A stretch of DNA of 46,126 nucleotides from an alpha proteobacterium AAP81b (GTDB lineage Bacteria; Pseudomonadota; Alphaproteobacteria; Sphingomonadales; Sphingomonadaceae), in contig LJHX01000170.1 of NCBI GenBank assembly GCA_001295935.1, positions 1 through 46,126 on the forward strand, in the 5' to 3' direction. The notes beneath the pieces were generated by a model. It was not told the origin of the DNA, searched no databases, and saw nothing but the letters and a program-made list of their open reading frames with translations. The position numbers and the translations under genes were made by a program. Below are positions 28,266-35,746 of this stretch, one piece after another; the stretch's first letter is position 1, and each line of letters opens with the position of its first letter.

Positions 28266-29032
28266 AGGGGCCGGGTCGCCAGAAAGACGAGATCGGACAG
28301 GGTTTCGGCGATGGCGCCGCGTGTGTCGGTCAGGCCGTCGTCGTGCGCCGCGAACACATCCTCGCCGGCATACCAGCGCGCTTCCAGCCCCGGATCGTCG
28401 AGCAGCATCGCCAAGATGCCGTTGATTTCATAGCTGCGCGCGAACAGCCCGGCGGCGGTGACGGCGGCGAGAAACGCCAGCCCGATGCGGCCTTCGGCGC
28501 GATCATAGACCTCGACGCTGCGGATCTGGCGCGGGCCGCCGATCAGCGAATCGATGCAATCGGCGACATCGATCGACATGAAAGCGCGGCACGAATGCGG
28601 GCGGAAGGGGTGGATCGAGCAGGCGCCCTTGACGAGCAGCGCGCAGGGCAGCCGCATTGCCGGGCGGTCGAAGGGTTTTACCCCGACGATCTGCGCCGCC
28701 ACCCCGGCAAGGGCATCGCGGACCTTGGGGGTCTTGCGCAGCTGGCGGGCGATGCGAAACGCCTCGGGGGCGAACAGCCCGACATGCCAGTGGCAGCAGT
28801 GGAAACAGCCGCGCTTGCAGGCAAAAGTCCCCGGCGGCACGACATTGGCGAGGCTGCGCTGGGCGATATTGCCGACCATGCCGACGACATGATCATTGCC
28901 CTCGGGGGTGCGCGTTTCTAAAAGTTGCCGCCAATAGCGCGTCACCGCGACCAGTTGCGCTTCGTCCATGCCCTGGGGAGCCCCCCTGGCGACGAGTTCC
29001 TGGACAGTGATCGGCGGCTTGGGCAGGCTCAT
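28262..29032 (-). CDS. YkgJ-family cysteine-cluster protein, paralogue 2
   Basis: A 256-residue YkgJ-family protein with CKRGCFHCC at Cys72, 76, 79 and 80, the same positions as in paralogue 1, followed by 'CALLVKGACSIHPFRPHSC' and 'DVADC'. It ends with DDPGLEARWYAGEDVF, the shared C-terminal signature. A good ribosome site (GGGGGAAACA) precedes the ATG. It is 57 bp downstream of the PepSY-type gene and overlaps paralogue 1 by 4 bp. Metal or iron-sulfur binding is inferred from the cysteines only. Confidence 0.87.
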   Translation of the reverse strand: MSLPKPPITVQELVARGAPQGMDEAQLVAVTRYWRQLLETRTPEGNDHVVGMVGNIAQRSLANVVPPGTFACKRGCFHCCHWHVGLFAPEAFRIARQLRKTPKVRDALAGVAAQIVGVKPFDRPAMRLPCALLVKGACSIHPFRPHSCRAFMSIDVADCIDSLIGGPRQIRSVEVYDRAEGRIGLAFLAAVTAAGLFARSYEINGILAMLLDDPGLEARWYAGEDVFAAHDDGLTDTRGAIAETLSDLVFLATRPL

Positions 29033-29089
29033 TGTTTCCCCCGGCCGCGGCTATAGCGGTGGCGGGGAGCGCGCGGAAGCCCGGCGCAA

Positions 29090-29467
29090 TCAGCGCCAGA
29101 ACCACGCCGGGCGGGCGGCGCGCCGCGCCCGGGCGCGCCACATCACGACATACATCCACAGGCCGGAGAGGGTGAAGAACAGCATCGCCACCCCGGCGAG
29201 CGTGGCGATGGCGACCCCGACCGGCCCGAAACTTTCACCCGAATGGAGGTGGTGGAGCAGGCCGACAAGGGCGCGGGGATCGCCCGGGCGGGGCTTGGGG
29301 CGGCAATTATAGTCGGGCGGACAGACGAAAGCAGGGGCCACGGCGGGGGCAACCGGGGGGCTTTTGGGGGCGAGCAGCGGCACGACCTGGCTGAGCAGCC
29401 CGGTGCCGGCGATCCACAACAGCACCACCCCGAATACCACCGACAGCCAGCGGTGCCATTTGCGCAT
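29090..29467 (-). CDS. PepSY-associated transmembrane protein
   Basis: A 125-residue protein with two transmembrane helices ('WLSVVFGVVLLWIAGTGLLS' and 'GVAIATLAGVAMLFFTLSGL') flanking a periplasmic loop with 'HHLHSGE' and ending in a basic tail. This matches the short PepSY-associated TM proteins often encoded near TonB-dependent receptors and iron reductases. The ATG at 29467 is preferred over 29473 because AGGAA then has proper spacing. A perfect Fur-like palindrome lies 17 bp upstream. It heads the run PepSY, YkgJ-2, YkgJ-1, DUF808. Confidence 0.8.
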   Translation of the reverse strand: MRKWHRWLSVVFGVVLLWIAGTGLLSQVVPLLAPKSPPVAPAVAPAFVCPPDYNCRPKPRPGDPRALVGLLHHLHSGESFGPVGVAIATLAGVAMLFFTLSGLWMYVVMWRARARRAARPAWFWR

Positions 29468-29483
29468 CGTCATTTCCTGCTAT

Positions 29484-29498
29484 TGCGAATTGTTCGCA
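29484..29498. promoter_or_regulatory. Fur-like palindrome upstream of the PepSY-type gene
   Basis: TGCGAA-TTG-TTCGCA is a perfect 6-bp inverted repeat in the 72-bp gap between YkgJ paralogue 3 and the PepSY-type gene. The TGCGAAT half-site recurs at both bacterioferritin-region sites (8715-8740, 8951-8980). Confidence 0.45.
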
Positions 29499-29539
29499 TC
29501 TAAAAGCAGGTCGGGCGGCGCGATGCAACCCCGGCGCTG

Positions 29540-30349
29540 TCAGACCCCCGCCAGCCCCCGCCAGCGCGCCGCCTCGGCAAGCGCGTCGCTGCCGGGCAGC
29601 ACGGCGAAACCGGCGAGGCCGTCGTCGCCGGCATACCAGCGCGCCTCGATCCCCGGATCGGCGAGCACCGCCGCCACCGCGCCGCCCAGCTCATAATGGC
29701 AGGTCGCCCGGCCGGTGGCGACGAAGGCCGCCAGCAGCAGGCCTTCCTGCCAGATGCGCAGCGGCAGATGCGCTGCGGGAAAGGGTATTTCGGCGTCGGC
29801 GTCGCTCAGCCGCTTGAGGCAGGCGCCGACGTCGAACGAGGCATAGTAACGGCACGGCAGCGGCCGGATGGCGTGGATGCCGCAGACGCCGCGTTCGAGA
29901 AAGACGCACGGGGTCTGCAGGTTGAGCGGCTTGGCGGGATCGACGACGCGCCGGGCCTGGCGCTCGGTCACTGCCGCCGCCTTGCTGAGGATCGCCGGCG
30001 CGTCGCCGCCGGCCTCGCCGCGCAGTGCGCGCGCGATGAGGAAGATCTCGGGCGCGGTGACGTCGACGGTCTGGAAGCAGCACCAGCCGCAGCCCTTCTT
30101 GCAGGCGAAGGGCTGGCGGACGCGGTAGCTCGCCATCGCCGCCTCGCCGATGGCGATCGTCGTCGCCGCCAGCGCCGCGCCAGCGGCCGGCGTCGCGGCG
30201 CGCAGCAGGTCGACATAGTGGCGGATCAGCGCCACTGCCTCTTCGTCGCGAAACCGCAGACCGCCAGTGTCGAGGCTCATCTCGGGGCCGACGCGGCGCA
30301 GCTGCGCGACGATCGGATCGGCGGGGGGCAGGGCAGCATCCTCGGCCAT
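29540..30349 (-). CDS. YkgJ-family cysteine-cluster protein, paralogue 3
   Basis: A 269-residue YkgJ-family protein: CKKGCGWCC at Cys83, 87, 90 and 91, then 'CVFLERGVCGIHAIRPLPC' and 'DVGAC', and the C-terminal signature DPGIEARWYAGDD. The ATG at 30349 (MAEDAALPP) has a good ribosome site (GAAAGGTGCCGCG) and is preferred over 30400. It lies 72 bp upstream of the PepSY gene on the same strand, so it may be co-transcribed or separately controlled by the palindrome in the gap. Confidence 0.86.
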   Translation of the reverse strand: MAEDAALPPADPIVAQLRRVGPEMSLDTGGLRFRDEEAVALIRHYVDLLRAATPAAGAALAATTIAIGEAAMASYRVRQPFACKKGCGWCCFQTVDVTAPEIFLIARALRGEAGGDAPAILSKAAAVTERQARRVVDPAKPLNLQTPCVFLERGVCGIHAIRPLPCRYYASFDVGACLKRLSDADAEIPFPAAHLPLRIWQEGLLLAAFVATGRATCHYELGGAVAAVLADPGIEARWYAGDDGLAGFAVLPGSDALAEAARWRGLAGV

Positions 30350-30436
30350 CGCGGCACCTTTCGCGCAGGCGCCGCGGCGGCGCCGCGCGCCTGCTAGCAC
30401 CGCGCGGCGATCGGGCCAATCGGGCGGCGGCGCGCG

Positions 30437-31267
30437 CTACCGTGGCCGGGGCAGTTCCCGCGGCGCCGGGCTCGCCGTCCCACGGAAGGGGCGCCACAGA
30501 TAATCGTCGAGCGTCGCGGCTTCCGGCCGGTCATGGACGCCGGTCGCCGGCCATTCGTCGTTCGCCGGGAAATAGGCGGTGCCGAACAGGCGGTCCCAGA
30601 TCGTTACCGCGGTACCGAAATTGCGGTCGTGATGCGCCGGGTCCATCGAATGATGGATGCGATGCCAGCGGTTGTCGGCGAAGAAGCGCCGGCCGATGGT
30701 ACCGAAATGCACGTGCGACGCCGAGTGCAGATAATTGCCGTGCAGCGAATTGAGGAAGACGGCGACGGAGGTGACGCCCAGCGGCTCCAGCCCCAGAAAC
30801 AGCGTCGTCGGGATGGCGATGAACAGCAGCCGGAAGGCCTCTTCGGTCCAGTGCAGATAGCTGTTGACCGCCGACAGGTCGCGGATGGCGTGGTGCACCG
30901 AATGCTGCGCCCAGAACCATTTGTGCTGGGCGCGGTGCATCCAATAGCCGAAAAAGTCGAAGAAGGTCATGAAGGCGATCGGCCCCGCGACATAGGCCAG
31001 CCAGGCCGGAATGTGGTTGGCCAGCCGGATGACGACCAGCGGTTCGAGGTCGAAGGTCTTCCGCACCAGGTCGAAAGCCGTCACCGTCAGCGCGCTGAAC
31101 AGCAGATAGGCCGCCCAGAAGGGCAGCGAGCGCAGTTGCACGCGCAGCGGCGGCGGGTTGTTGGGCCACAGCCGCTCGATGCACCACAGGATGGCGAAGA
31201 CCCAGGCAAGCGCCGCGACGATCTGGAAGAACGTGGCGCCGAACGCCCCGACAAAAGTCAACGTCAC
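30437..31267 (-). CDS. sterol desaturase / fatty acid hydroxylase family protein
   Basis: A 276-residue integral membrane di-iron enzyme. Its eight-histidine set is visible: 'HRAQH', 'HSVHH' (in 'FWAQHSVHHAIRD') and 'HRIHH' (in 'NRWHRIHHSMDPAHHDRNFG'). Several membrane segments surround them. Bacterial members hydroxylate or desaturate lipids, carotenoids or hopanoids; the substrate here cannot be told. It lies 87 bp upstream of YkgJ paralogue 3 on the same strand, so a functional link to those metal-binding-type proteins is possible but unproven. Confidence 0.9.
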   Translation of the reverse strand: MTLTFVGAFGATFFQIVAALAWVFAILWCIERLWPNNPPPLRVQLRSLPFWAAYLLFSALTVTAFDLVRKTFDLEPLVVIRLANHIPAWLAYVAGPIAFMTFFDFFGYWMHRAQHKWFWAQHSVHHAIRDLSAVNSYLHWTEEAFRLLFIAIPTTLFLGLEPLGVTSVAVFLNSLHGNYLHSASHVHFGTIGRRFFADNRWHRIHHSMDPAHHDRNFGTAVTIWDRLFGTAYFPANDEWPATGVHDRPEAATLDDYLWRPFRGTASPAPRELPRPR

Positions 31268-31752
31268 ACCTCCCGCCCCTCAACCATGTCACCCAGACAA
31301 CGACTTCGGCGGCGCGTCAACGGCCAGCGGCGCCGCGGCGCGCTGCCGCAGCCCGCCCGGCGATCGGAGACCCGGTCGATCTTCTCTGGCCGGCGAACAC
31401 CTGGCAGCCGCCATGGCCGGCTTTCGCTGAAAACGCCAAGAAAGAGCAGATTTTCGCCACTCCTGGCAGATCGCATTCATCCAGGCGGGAAGGATTACCG
31501 TTTTCTGATGGCTGCTTTCCAAAAGCTGCTGCAAAGGTCCTAACAACGTAATAATAACTCGGCCTCATATACGGTAATTTTAGTAATTTGTTCAACCGAG
31601 TTCGTTGGTTCACGTTGACTGCATAACTTGATTCGATGTAATATCATGATGTTCGATAGATGGATGACTCACCCGGATTTGGTGCATCCAATTATTGTTG
31701 CTCCGATTTCTTCCGTGGTCATATGACTCCGGACAGTAACGAGGATTGTAAC
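31268..31752. other. intergenic region, AT-rich in its right half
   Basis: A 485-bp gap between divergent genes. Up to about 31490 it is GC-rich without a supported gene. From about 31500 to 31760 it is clearly AT-richer than anything nearby. That part contains the best promoter match in the window (next entry). The sharp composition change suggests acquired DNA or a large regulatory region. Confidence 0.6.
31615..31644 (+). promoter_or_regulatory. sigma-70-like promoter for the di-heme peroxidase gene
   Basis: TTGACT (31615-31620), an 18-bp spacer and TAATAT (31639-31644) sit about 110 bp before the ATG of the peroxidase-like gene. Match to the consensus is unusually good for this GC-rich genome. 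Confidence 0.5.
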
Positions 31753-33900
31753 ATGTCGCTTAGGATGCTTTCGGACTGGCGAACCCCAAGTTCACCCGCA
31801 ACGAAAAACGCCCGTACAAGCTCGCGGCCGGCACGTGTGTTGCTGGCGGCCTCGGTCGCCATGTTCGCCGGCGCCCTGGCGACGGCGCCGAGCCCGGAGG
31901 AAGCTGGACGTCGCGGCGAAAACGATGAAGGCCTGCTGGGCTTTATCGATCGCCAGGTCGGGGGGATCGACAAACTGCGCGTTCCGGCACGCGACGAGGA
32001 TCTGCCGGGGCCCCAGCTTCCCGACGGCAGCGATGCCAGCGGCAACCCACGCTACACGACGACCGAAGCCAAGCGTTACCTCGGCAAGCAATTGTTCCAC
32101 GATCCCGTTCGCACCGCCCGCATCCTGCCCGAGTTTGGCGGCGTCCTGGCAACCCGCCAGACGGGTTCCTGCGGCAGCTGCCACCAGGGCGAGTCGGCTT
32201 CCAAGGCGGGCACGCTGATCAACCTCAATGTCGGCGGCGAAGGCCGCGGCTATGTTACGGCGTTCGGCGAGTTCGTGCCGCGTCGGCGCCCGCGCACCGA
32301 TCTGCTGCCGCGGCTTCGCGATGTGCCGCTGTTCGACGGCGATGCGCTGGTCGATGCGCTGCCGACGCTTACCGACGTCTATGCCTTGGCCGGGCCGGCG
32401 AGCCCGGCGCGGGCGCGCAAGCAGCCCGACCCTGGCCAGCTGCTGGCCACCGGGCGGCTCGATGCCCTTGACAGCGTCGCGCGCAATGCCCCCGGCGTGC
32501 TGGGAGCGGCCTTCAACAACCGCCTGCTGCTCGGCGGCTTTGCCGGGGAGCCCGATGCCTCGCCAGGCGGTCTCAACCCGTTCAACGACCCGGCGCAGGA
32601 AAGCGTGGCATTGCTGCTGCTCGATGCGCACCGGATGCTCGATTTCCAGTCGGCGGTGCTGCAGACCTTCCCGGCGTATCGGAAGCTGTTCCGCGAGGCC
32701 TTCCCGGCCGAGGCGGCGCAGGCCGATGCCGACGGCAACCTCGACAAGCTCATCAACGACGAAACCGTGCTGCGCGCCACGGCCACCTTCATGCGCACCG
32801 TGGTAACGCGCAACACGCCCTGGGATCGCTTTCTTGCCGGCGATCGACGCGCCCTGACGGCGGCGCAGCGCCGCGGCGCGCGACTGTTCTTCACCCCGGC
32901 GGCCGGCGGCGCCGGCGGCGCCGGCTGCTACACCTGCCACAGCGGGCCGCAGCTCAACAAACAGGTCAACGATCCCGACGTCGCCGGCGCCGGCAAGTTC
33001 GTCGAGGAGAATTTCTTCAATATCGGGCTCAACGATCACCCGGTGCAGGCGCTGAATCGTGCGGCGCGGAAAGACCCCAATTTCCTTGACGACGGCCGGC
33101 GGGAGGTTTCGGGACGCGAGGGCGACGCTTTCAAATTCCGCGTCGTCACGCTCCGCCAGCTGAAGGATGCGCGGTTCTTCTTCCACAACGGGGCCTTCAC
33201 CTCGGTCCGCGATGTCGTCGAATATTTCAACCGCGGCGTGCCGCAGAATGCCCAGTCCGGCAGCTCGCCGACGCTGACACGGCGCTTCACCAATCCGCGC
33301 GGTCCCGGCTTTCCGGCCGGCCTCGGCCTCAACAGCCGCCAGGTCGACGATCTGACCGATTTCCTGGTCAACGCGCTCTATGATCCGGGCTTTGTCACCT
33401 ATGACCCGAAATCGCCGACACGGACGTTCCAGCTGACCCGCCCCGACTTCACCTATTCGCGCGATCGCCCCGACCTGGCGGCGCTGGGAGCGATCGACGG
33501 CCGCCCGATCAGCGGGCTGGCGCAGGACAACAACGATCCCTTGTCGCGCCGCGACCAGGGGCTCGAGTTTCTCGATGTGACATCGCGCGTCTCGGCGACC
33601 CTGGTCGGGCGCCAGCGCTTCAAGGGCAGCCAGCTCGATGTGTACCGGATTGCCAACAACAGTTCCGCGCTGATCGACACCAATCTGCTGGTCATCGCCA
33701 AGGGACTTTCGCCGCGGATCACGCTCGCCAACGGCGCCGGCACGACCAGCGCCGGCGCGCCCTACCGCCGGATCTTCCTGCGTGACGGTGTCCTGAGACC
33801 GGGCCAGAGCATCACCGTGGCGCTCGAGTTCCGCCGCCAGCGGCGGGACCCGGAGATCAGCTACAATCTGAGCCTGTTGTCGGGACAGGGGCGGCCATAG
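31753..33900 (+). CDS. large di-heme cytochrome c peroxidase / MauG-like protein
   Basis: A 715-residue exported protein with two haem c sites: CGSCH (140-144) and CYTCH (392-396). This two-haem layout with a separating domain is that of the bacterial cytochrome c peroxidase/MauG family, which uses peroxide or drives high-valent iron chemistry in the periplasm. The signal region is long ('PARVLLAASVAMFAGALATA' near residues 32-50). About 150 residues after the peroxidase core (from about residue 560) form a beta-rich C-terminal extension not usual for the family. The ATG at 31753 follows GAGGA at good spacing. Substrate unknown. Confidence 0.88.
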   Translation: MSLRMLSDWRTPSSPATKNARTSSRPARVLLAASVAMFAGALATAPSPEEAGRRGENDEGLLGFIDRQVGGIDKLRVPARDEDLPGPQLPDGSDASGNPRYTTTEAKRYLGKQLFHDPVRTARILPEFGGVLATRQTGSCGSCHQGESASKAGTLINLNVGGEGRGYVTAFGEFVPRRRPRTDLLPRLRDVPLFDGDALVDALPTLTDVYALAGPASPARARKQPDPGQLLATGRLDALDSVARNAPGVLGAAFNNRLLLGGFAGEPDASPGGLNPFNDPAQESVALLLLDAHRMLDFQSAVLQTFPAYRKLFREAFPAEAAQADADGNLDKLINDETVLRATATFMRTVVTRNTPWDRFLAGDRRALTAAQRRGARLFFTPAAGGAGGAGCYTCHSGPQLNKQVNDPDVAGAGKFVEENFFNIGLNDHPVQALNRAARKDPNFLDDGRREVSGREGDAFKFRVVTLRQLKDARFFFHNGAFTSVRDVVEYFNRGVPQNAQSGSSPTLTRRFTNPRGPGFPAGLGLNSRQVDDLTDFLVNALYDPGFVTYDPKSPTRTFQLTRPDFTYSRDRPDLAALGAIDGRPISGLAQDNNDPLSRRDQGLEFLDVTSRVSATLVGRQRFKGSQLDVYRIANNSSALIDTNLLVIAKGLSPRITLANGAGTTSAGAPYRRIFLRDGVLRPGQSITVALEFRRQRRDPEISYNLSLLSGQGRP

Positions 33901-33920
33901 CGCGGTTGTCGACCGCCACC

Positions 33921-33980
33921 TCCCTCCCCTCTCCCCTTGAGGGAGAGGGGTGGCGCGAAGCGACGTGAGGGTGAGTCACG
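33921..33980. repeat. intergenic hairpin repeat, copy 1
   Basis: Perfect 10-bp stem CCCCTCTCCC, loop CTTGA, GGGAGAGGGG (33926-33950), followed by TGGCGCGAAGCGACGTGAGG and GTGAGTC. The same two parts recur at 34566-34645 and, reversed, at 37139-37200. Here it follows the peroxidase gene and could act as a terminator. Confidence 0.75.
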
Positions 33981-34044
33981 CCCCACCACCATTCCGGCAC
34001 CACCCGGCCTTGCCCGCCGCCACCCACAACCGTATTCTGGCGTC

Positions 34045-34287
34045 ATGACGACCTACCGCGTTGCCGAGCCTCAGGCGCAATGGCTCACCGAACAGGTTGC
34101 CGCCGGCGCGGCGGCGAGCGAGGAGGCCTATCTGGCGCGGCTGATCGACGCCGATCGCGAACATGCCGCGAAACTTGCAGCGTTCAACGCCGCGATCGAC
34201 GAGGGCTTTGCCAGCGGTTTTGTCGAAATGAGCATCGACGAGGTGTTCGCCGGGATTCGCGCCCGCCACCGCGATGCGGCGGCTTGA
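34045..34287 (+). CDS. parD: ParD-family antitoxin
   Basis: An 80-residue protein with an N-terminal ribbon-helix-helix-like segment ('TTYRVAEPQAQWLTEQVAAG' then 'AASEEAYLARLIDADRE') and a C-terminal toxin-binding tail ('FNAAIDEGFASGFVEMSIDE'). It would neutralise the ParE toxin and repress the operon. The toxin gene overlaps its end by 14 bp, the standard ParDE layout. The ATG at 34045 is chosen because upstream sequence in frame is the repeat element. Confidence 0.88.
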   Translation: MTTYRVAEPQAQWLTEQVAAGAAASEEAYLARLIDADREHAAKLAAFNAAIDEGFASGFVEMSIDEVFAGIRARHRDAAA

Positions 34288-34564
34288 TTTCGCCCGGGCG
34301 GCGCTCGCCGATCTCGACGCCATCTATCGCCATAGCCTGACCGAATTTGGCGAGGCCCAGGCAGACCATTATGCCGGGATGATCGACGCGGCGTTTCAGT
34401 TGCTCGCCGAGTTTCCCGAAGCAGGCGTGCTGGTTCCGGATCGGGTGGATGGCCTGCGCCGCCGCAATGTCGGCGCCCATGCCATCCTCTATCAGGCGCT
34501 GACGAACCGCGTGCGGATCGTCCGCCTGCTCCACCAGCGCATGGACCCGAACCGCCACCTCTGA
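34274..34564 (+). CDS. parE: ParE-family toxin
   Basis: A 96-residue RelE/ParE-superfamily toxin: 'ARAALADLDAIYRHSLTEFG', 'QADHYAGMIDAAFQLLAEFP', and the C-terminal 'HAILYQALTNRVRIVRLLHQ' with the R-I-x-R-L-L-H motif followed by QRMD. ParE toxins act on DNA gyrase. It is paired with the ParD gene just upstream. The full-length frame suggests an intact module. Confidence 0.9.
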   Translation: MRRLDFARAALADLDAIYRHSLTEFGEAQADHYAGMIDAAFQLLAEFPEAGVLVPDRVDGLRRRNVGAHAILYQALTNRVRIVRLLHQRMDPNRHL

Positions 34565-34565
34565 G

Positions 34566-34645
34566 ATCCCCTCTCCCCCAGCGCCCTTCCGCTCTCCCCT
34601 CGAGAGAGAGGGGTGGCGCGAAGCGCCGGGGTGAGGGTGAGTGGG
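34566..34645. repeat. intergenic hairpin repeat, copy 2
   Basis: Related to copy 1: CCCCTCTC (34568-34575) can pair with GAGAGGGG (34606-34613) across a longer loop, followed by TGGCGCGAAGCGCCGGGGTG and AGGGTGAG. It directly follows parE, so the ParDE pair is bracketed by two copies of this repeat (copy 1 at 33921). Confidence 0.7.
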
Positions 34646-34699
34646 GCGGATCGGGTCAATTCGAGATAACTACTACGCCGGTGGCCTTTCACTTCATCT

Positions 34700-35095
34700 T
34701 CAAAGAATACCTACAAATGCTGCCCAAATCAAATTCATGGTCATATGCTTCCCACATAGCAAAACCCAAAACCCTCGGTCAATAATCACATTGAATAGAG
34801 CGTGCGTGTCCTCGTATCTACCGGTAACACTTGATCTTCTTACCGCGTCAAAAGCGTAGGTCGTAAAATATGTGATGCCATTAGCTTTCTCTGCGGGCGA
34901 GGATTTACGGGCTTGAGTTCTATCAGGATCGATTTTTATTGATCCCGGCAAAAGATCGCCCTTCCATCTGGCTTCCGCCTTAGGATCATTCCAGCACTTC
35001 TTCGCAAACTGTGTCACTATCTGGTCGACTGGCCCTGCTATCGCCGCGCTAGAGAAGAATAAAAACCCAACAAGGATGCACTTGGTCTGGTACAT
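34700..35095 (-). CDS. small secreted protein in AT-rich DNA, unknown function
   Basis: A 131-residue ORF with a convincing signal peptide (MYQTKCILVGFLFFSSAAIA, cleavage before GPVDQ) and a mature part with two cysteines (in 'KKCWND' and 'VLLCGKH'). Its base composition and codon use (many A/T third positions) differ sharply from all neighbours, so it is probably transferred. No family is recognised. The 34,660-35,170 stretch around it shares this composition. No obvious ribosome site in front of the ATG was confirmed. Confidence 0.6.
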   Translation of the reverse strand: MYQTKCILVGFLFFSSAAIAGPVDQIVTQFAKKCWNDPKAEARWKGDLLPGSIKIDPDRTQARKSSPAEKANGITYFTTYAFDAVRRSSVTGRYEDTHALFNVIIDRGFWVLLCGKHMTMNLIWAAFVGIL

Positions 35096-35249
35096 ATCGC
35101 TCTCCAGATCAGCCGTCGAGTCCTGCCTTAGGAGGACGTATTCAATCAGCTATACATGCTTCTTGTGGCGCAAGGGAGTCTGTGAACGAATCCAAAACTG
35201 GTCGCCCTGTTGCCTATGCGGGCGTCAAACGCGTCCAAGACGTCGTCTT

Positions 35250-35489
35250 TCACGCCGCCTTCACCGCCAGCCCCACGCCCCAATCCCTCAGCGCGCCCAA
35301 CACCGCCGACAAGCGCGCCTCGGGCGGCAAGCTCGGTGCGTCCAAGCCGCCGGCGCGGGCCACGTCCTCCAACGCCGCCGCAATGACCTCGGGGTCGCCG
35401 TCTTCCAGCGCCGCCTCGACATAGGCGAGGATCGCCTCACGATTGGTAAGGCGCAGGGTTGGGTCCCAGAGCGTCGTGTCGATAGCCAT
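35250..35489 (-). pseudogene. HigA-like antitoxin remnant lacking its helix-turn-helix
   Basis: A 79-residue frame. The first 49 residues ('NREAILAYVEAALEDGDPEV', 'IAAALEDVARAGGL') match the N-terminal part of COG3636-type addiction-module antidotes, and the end ('RLSAVLGALRDWGVGLAVKA') matches their C-terminus. In the usual family, a 'VARxTGLSRExLYKAL'-type recognition segment of about 15-20 residues lies between; here it is missing, so DNA binding should be lost. No HigB-type toxin is seen upstream on its strand. It may be an inactive remnant or a shortened regulator. Confidence 0.55.
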
Positions 35490-35564
35490 GGTCACTCTAA
35501 TGCCTCGGCGAGAAGCGTTCGTGCCCGCAGAATATCGCCCGACTGTCGCCACAAGTCAAAGACG

Positions 35565-35746
35565 CGGCCGGCGGCAAAGCCGCCGAGTCCGCTTCGAGGA
35601 AGAAAGAAAAAAGTTGCGGGCAAAGCCCGCGCGTCGGACGGGTTCGCCGGGCAAAGCCCGCCGCCCCGCCGGCCGGGCGCTGCGGCGAGTCCGTGGCCTT
35701 CCCGGAATTGCGAGCAATTCCGGTCCAGGCCACGGCCGCCTTGGCC
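35565..35746. repeat. composite hairpin repeat directly after nrdB
   Basis: Several small hairpins with an AAA loop (GGCGGC-AAA-GCCGCC; GCGGGC-AAA-GCCCGC; CGGGC-AAA-GCCCG), then CCCCGCCGGCCGG followed by GCGCTGCGGCGAGTCCG, then a larger stem (GTGGCCT, inner GGAATTG/CAATTCC, AGGCCAC), then GGCCGCCTTGG next to the nrdB stop codon. The same order recurs after nrdA. Confidence 0.75.

Noticed and set aside
35182-35424. Plus-strand small ORF overlapping the antitoxin remnant
   Set aside because: Thr/Ser/Ala-rich shadow translation with no family match; the minus-strand reading has recognisable antitoxin segments.
35490-35560. Minus-strand reading FDLWRQSGDILRARTLLAEA just upstream of the antitoxin remnant, like a TPR end
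   Set aside because: Short, no start, and runs into the repeat element; at most a fragment.
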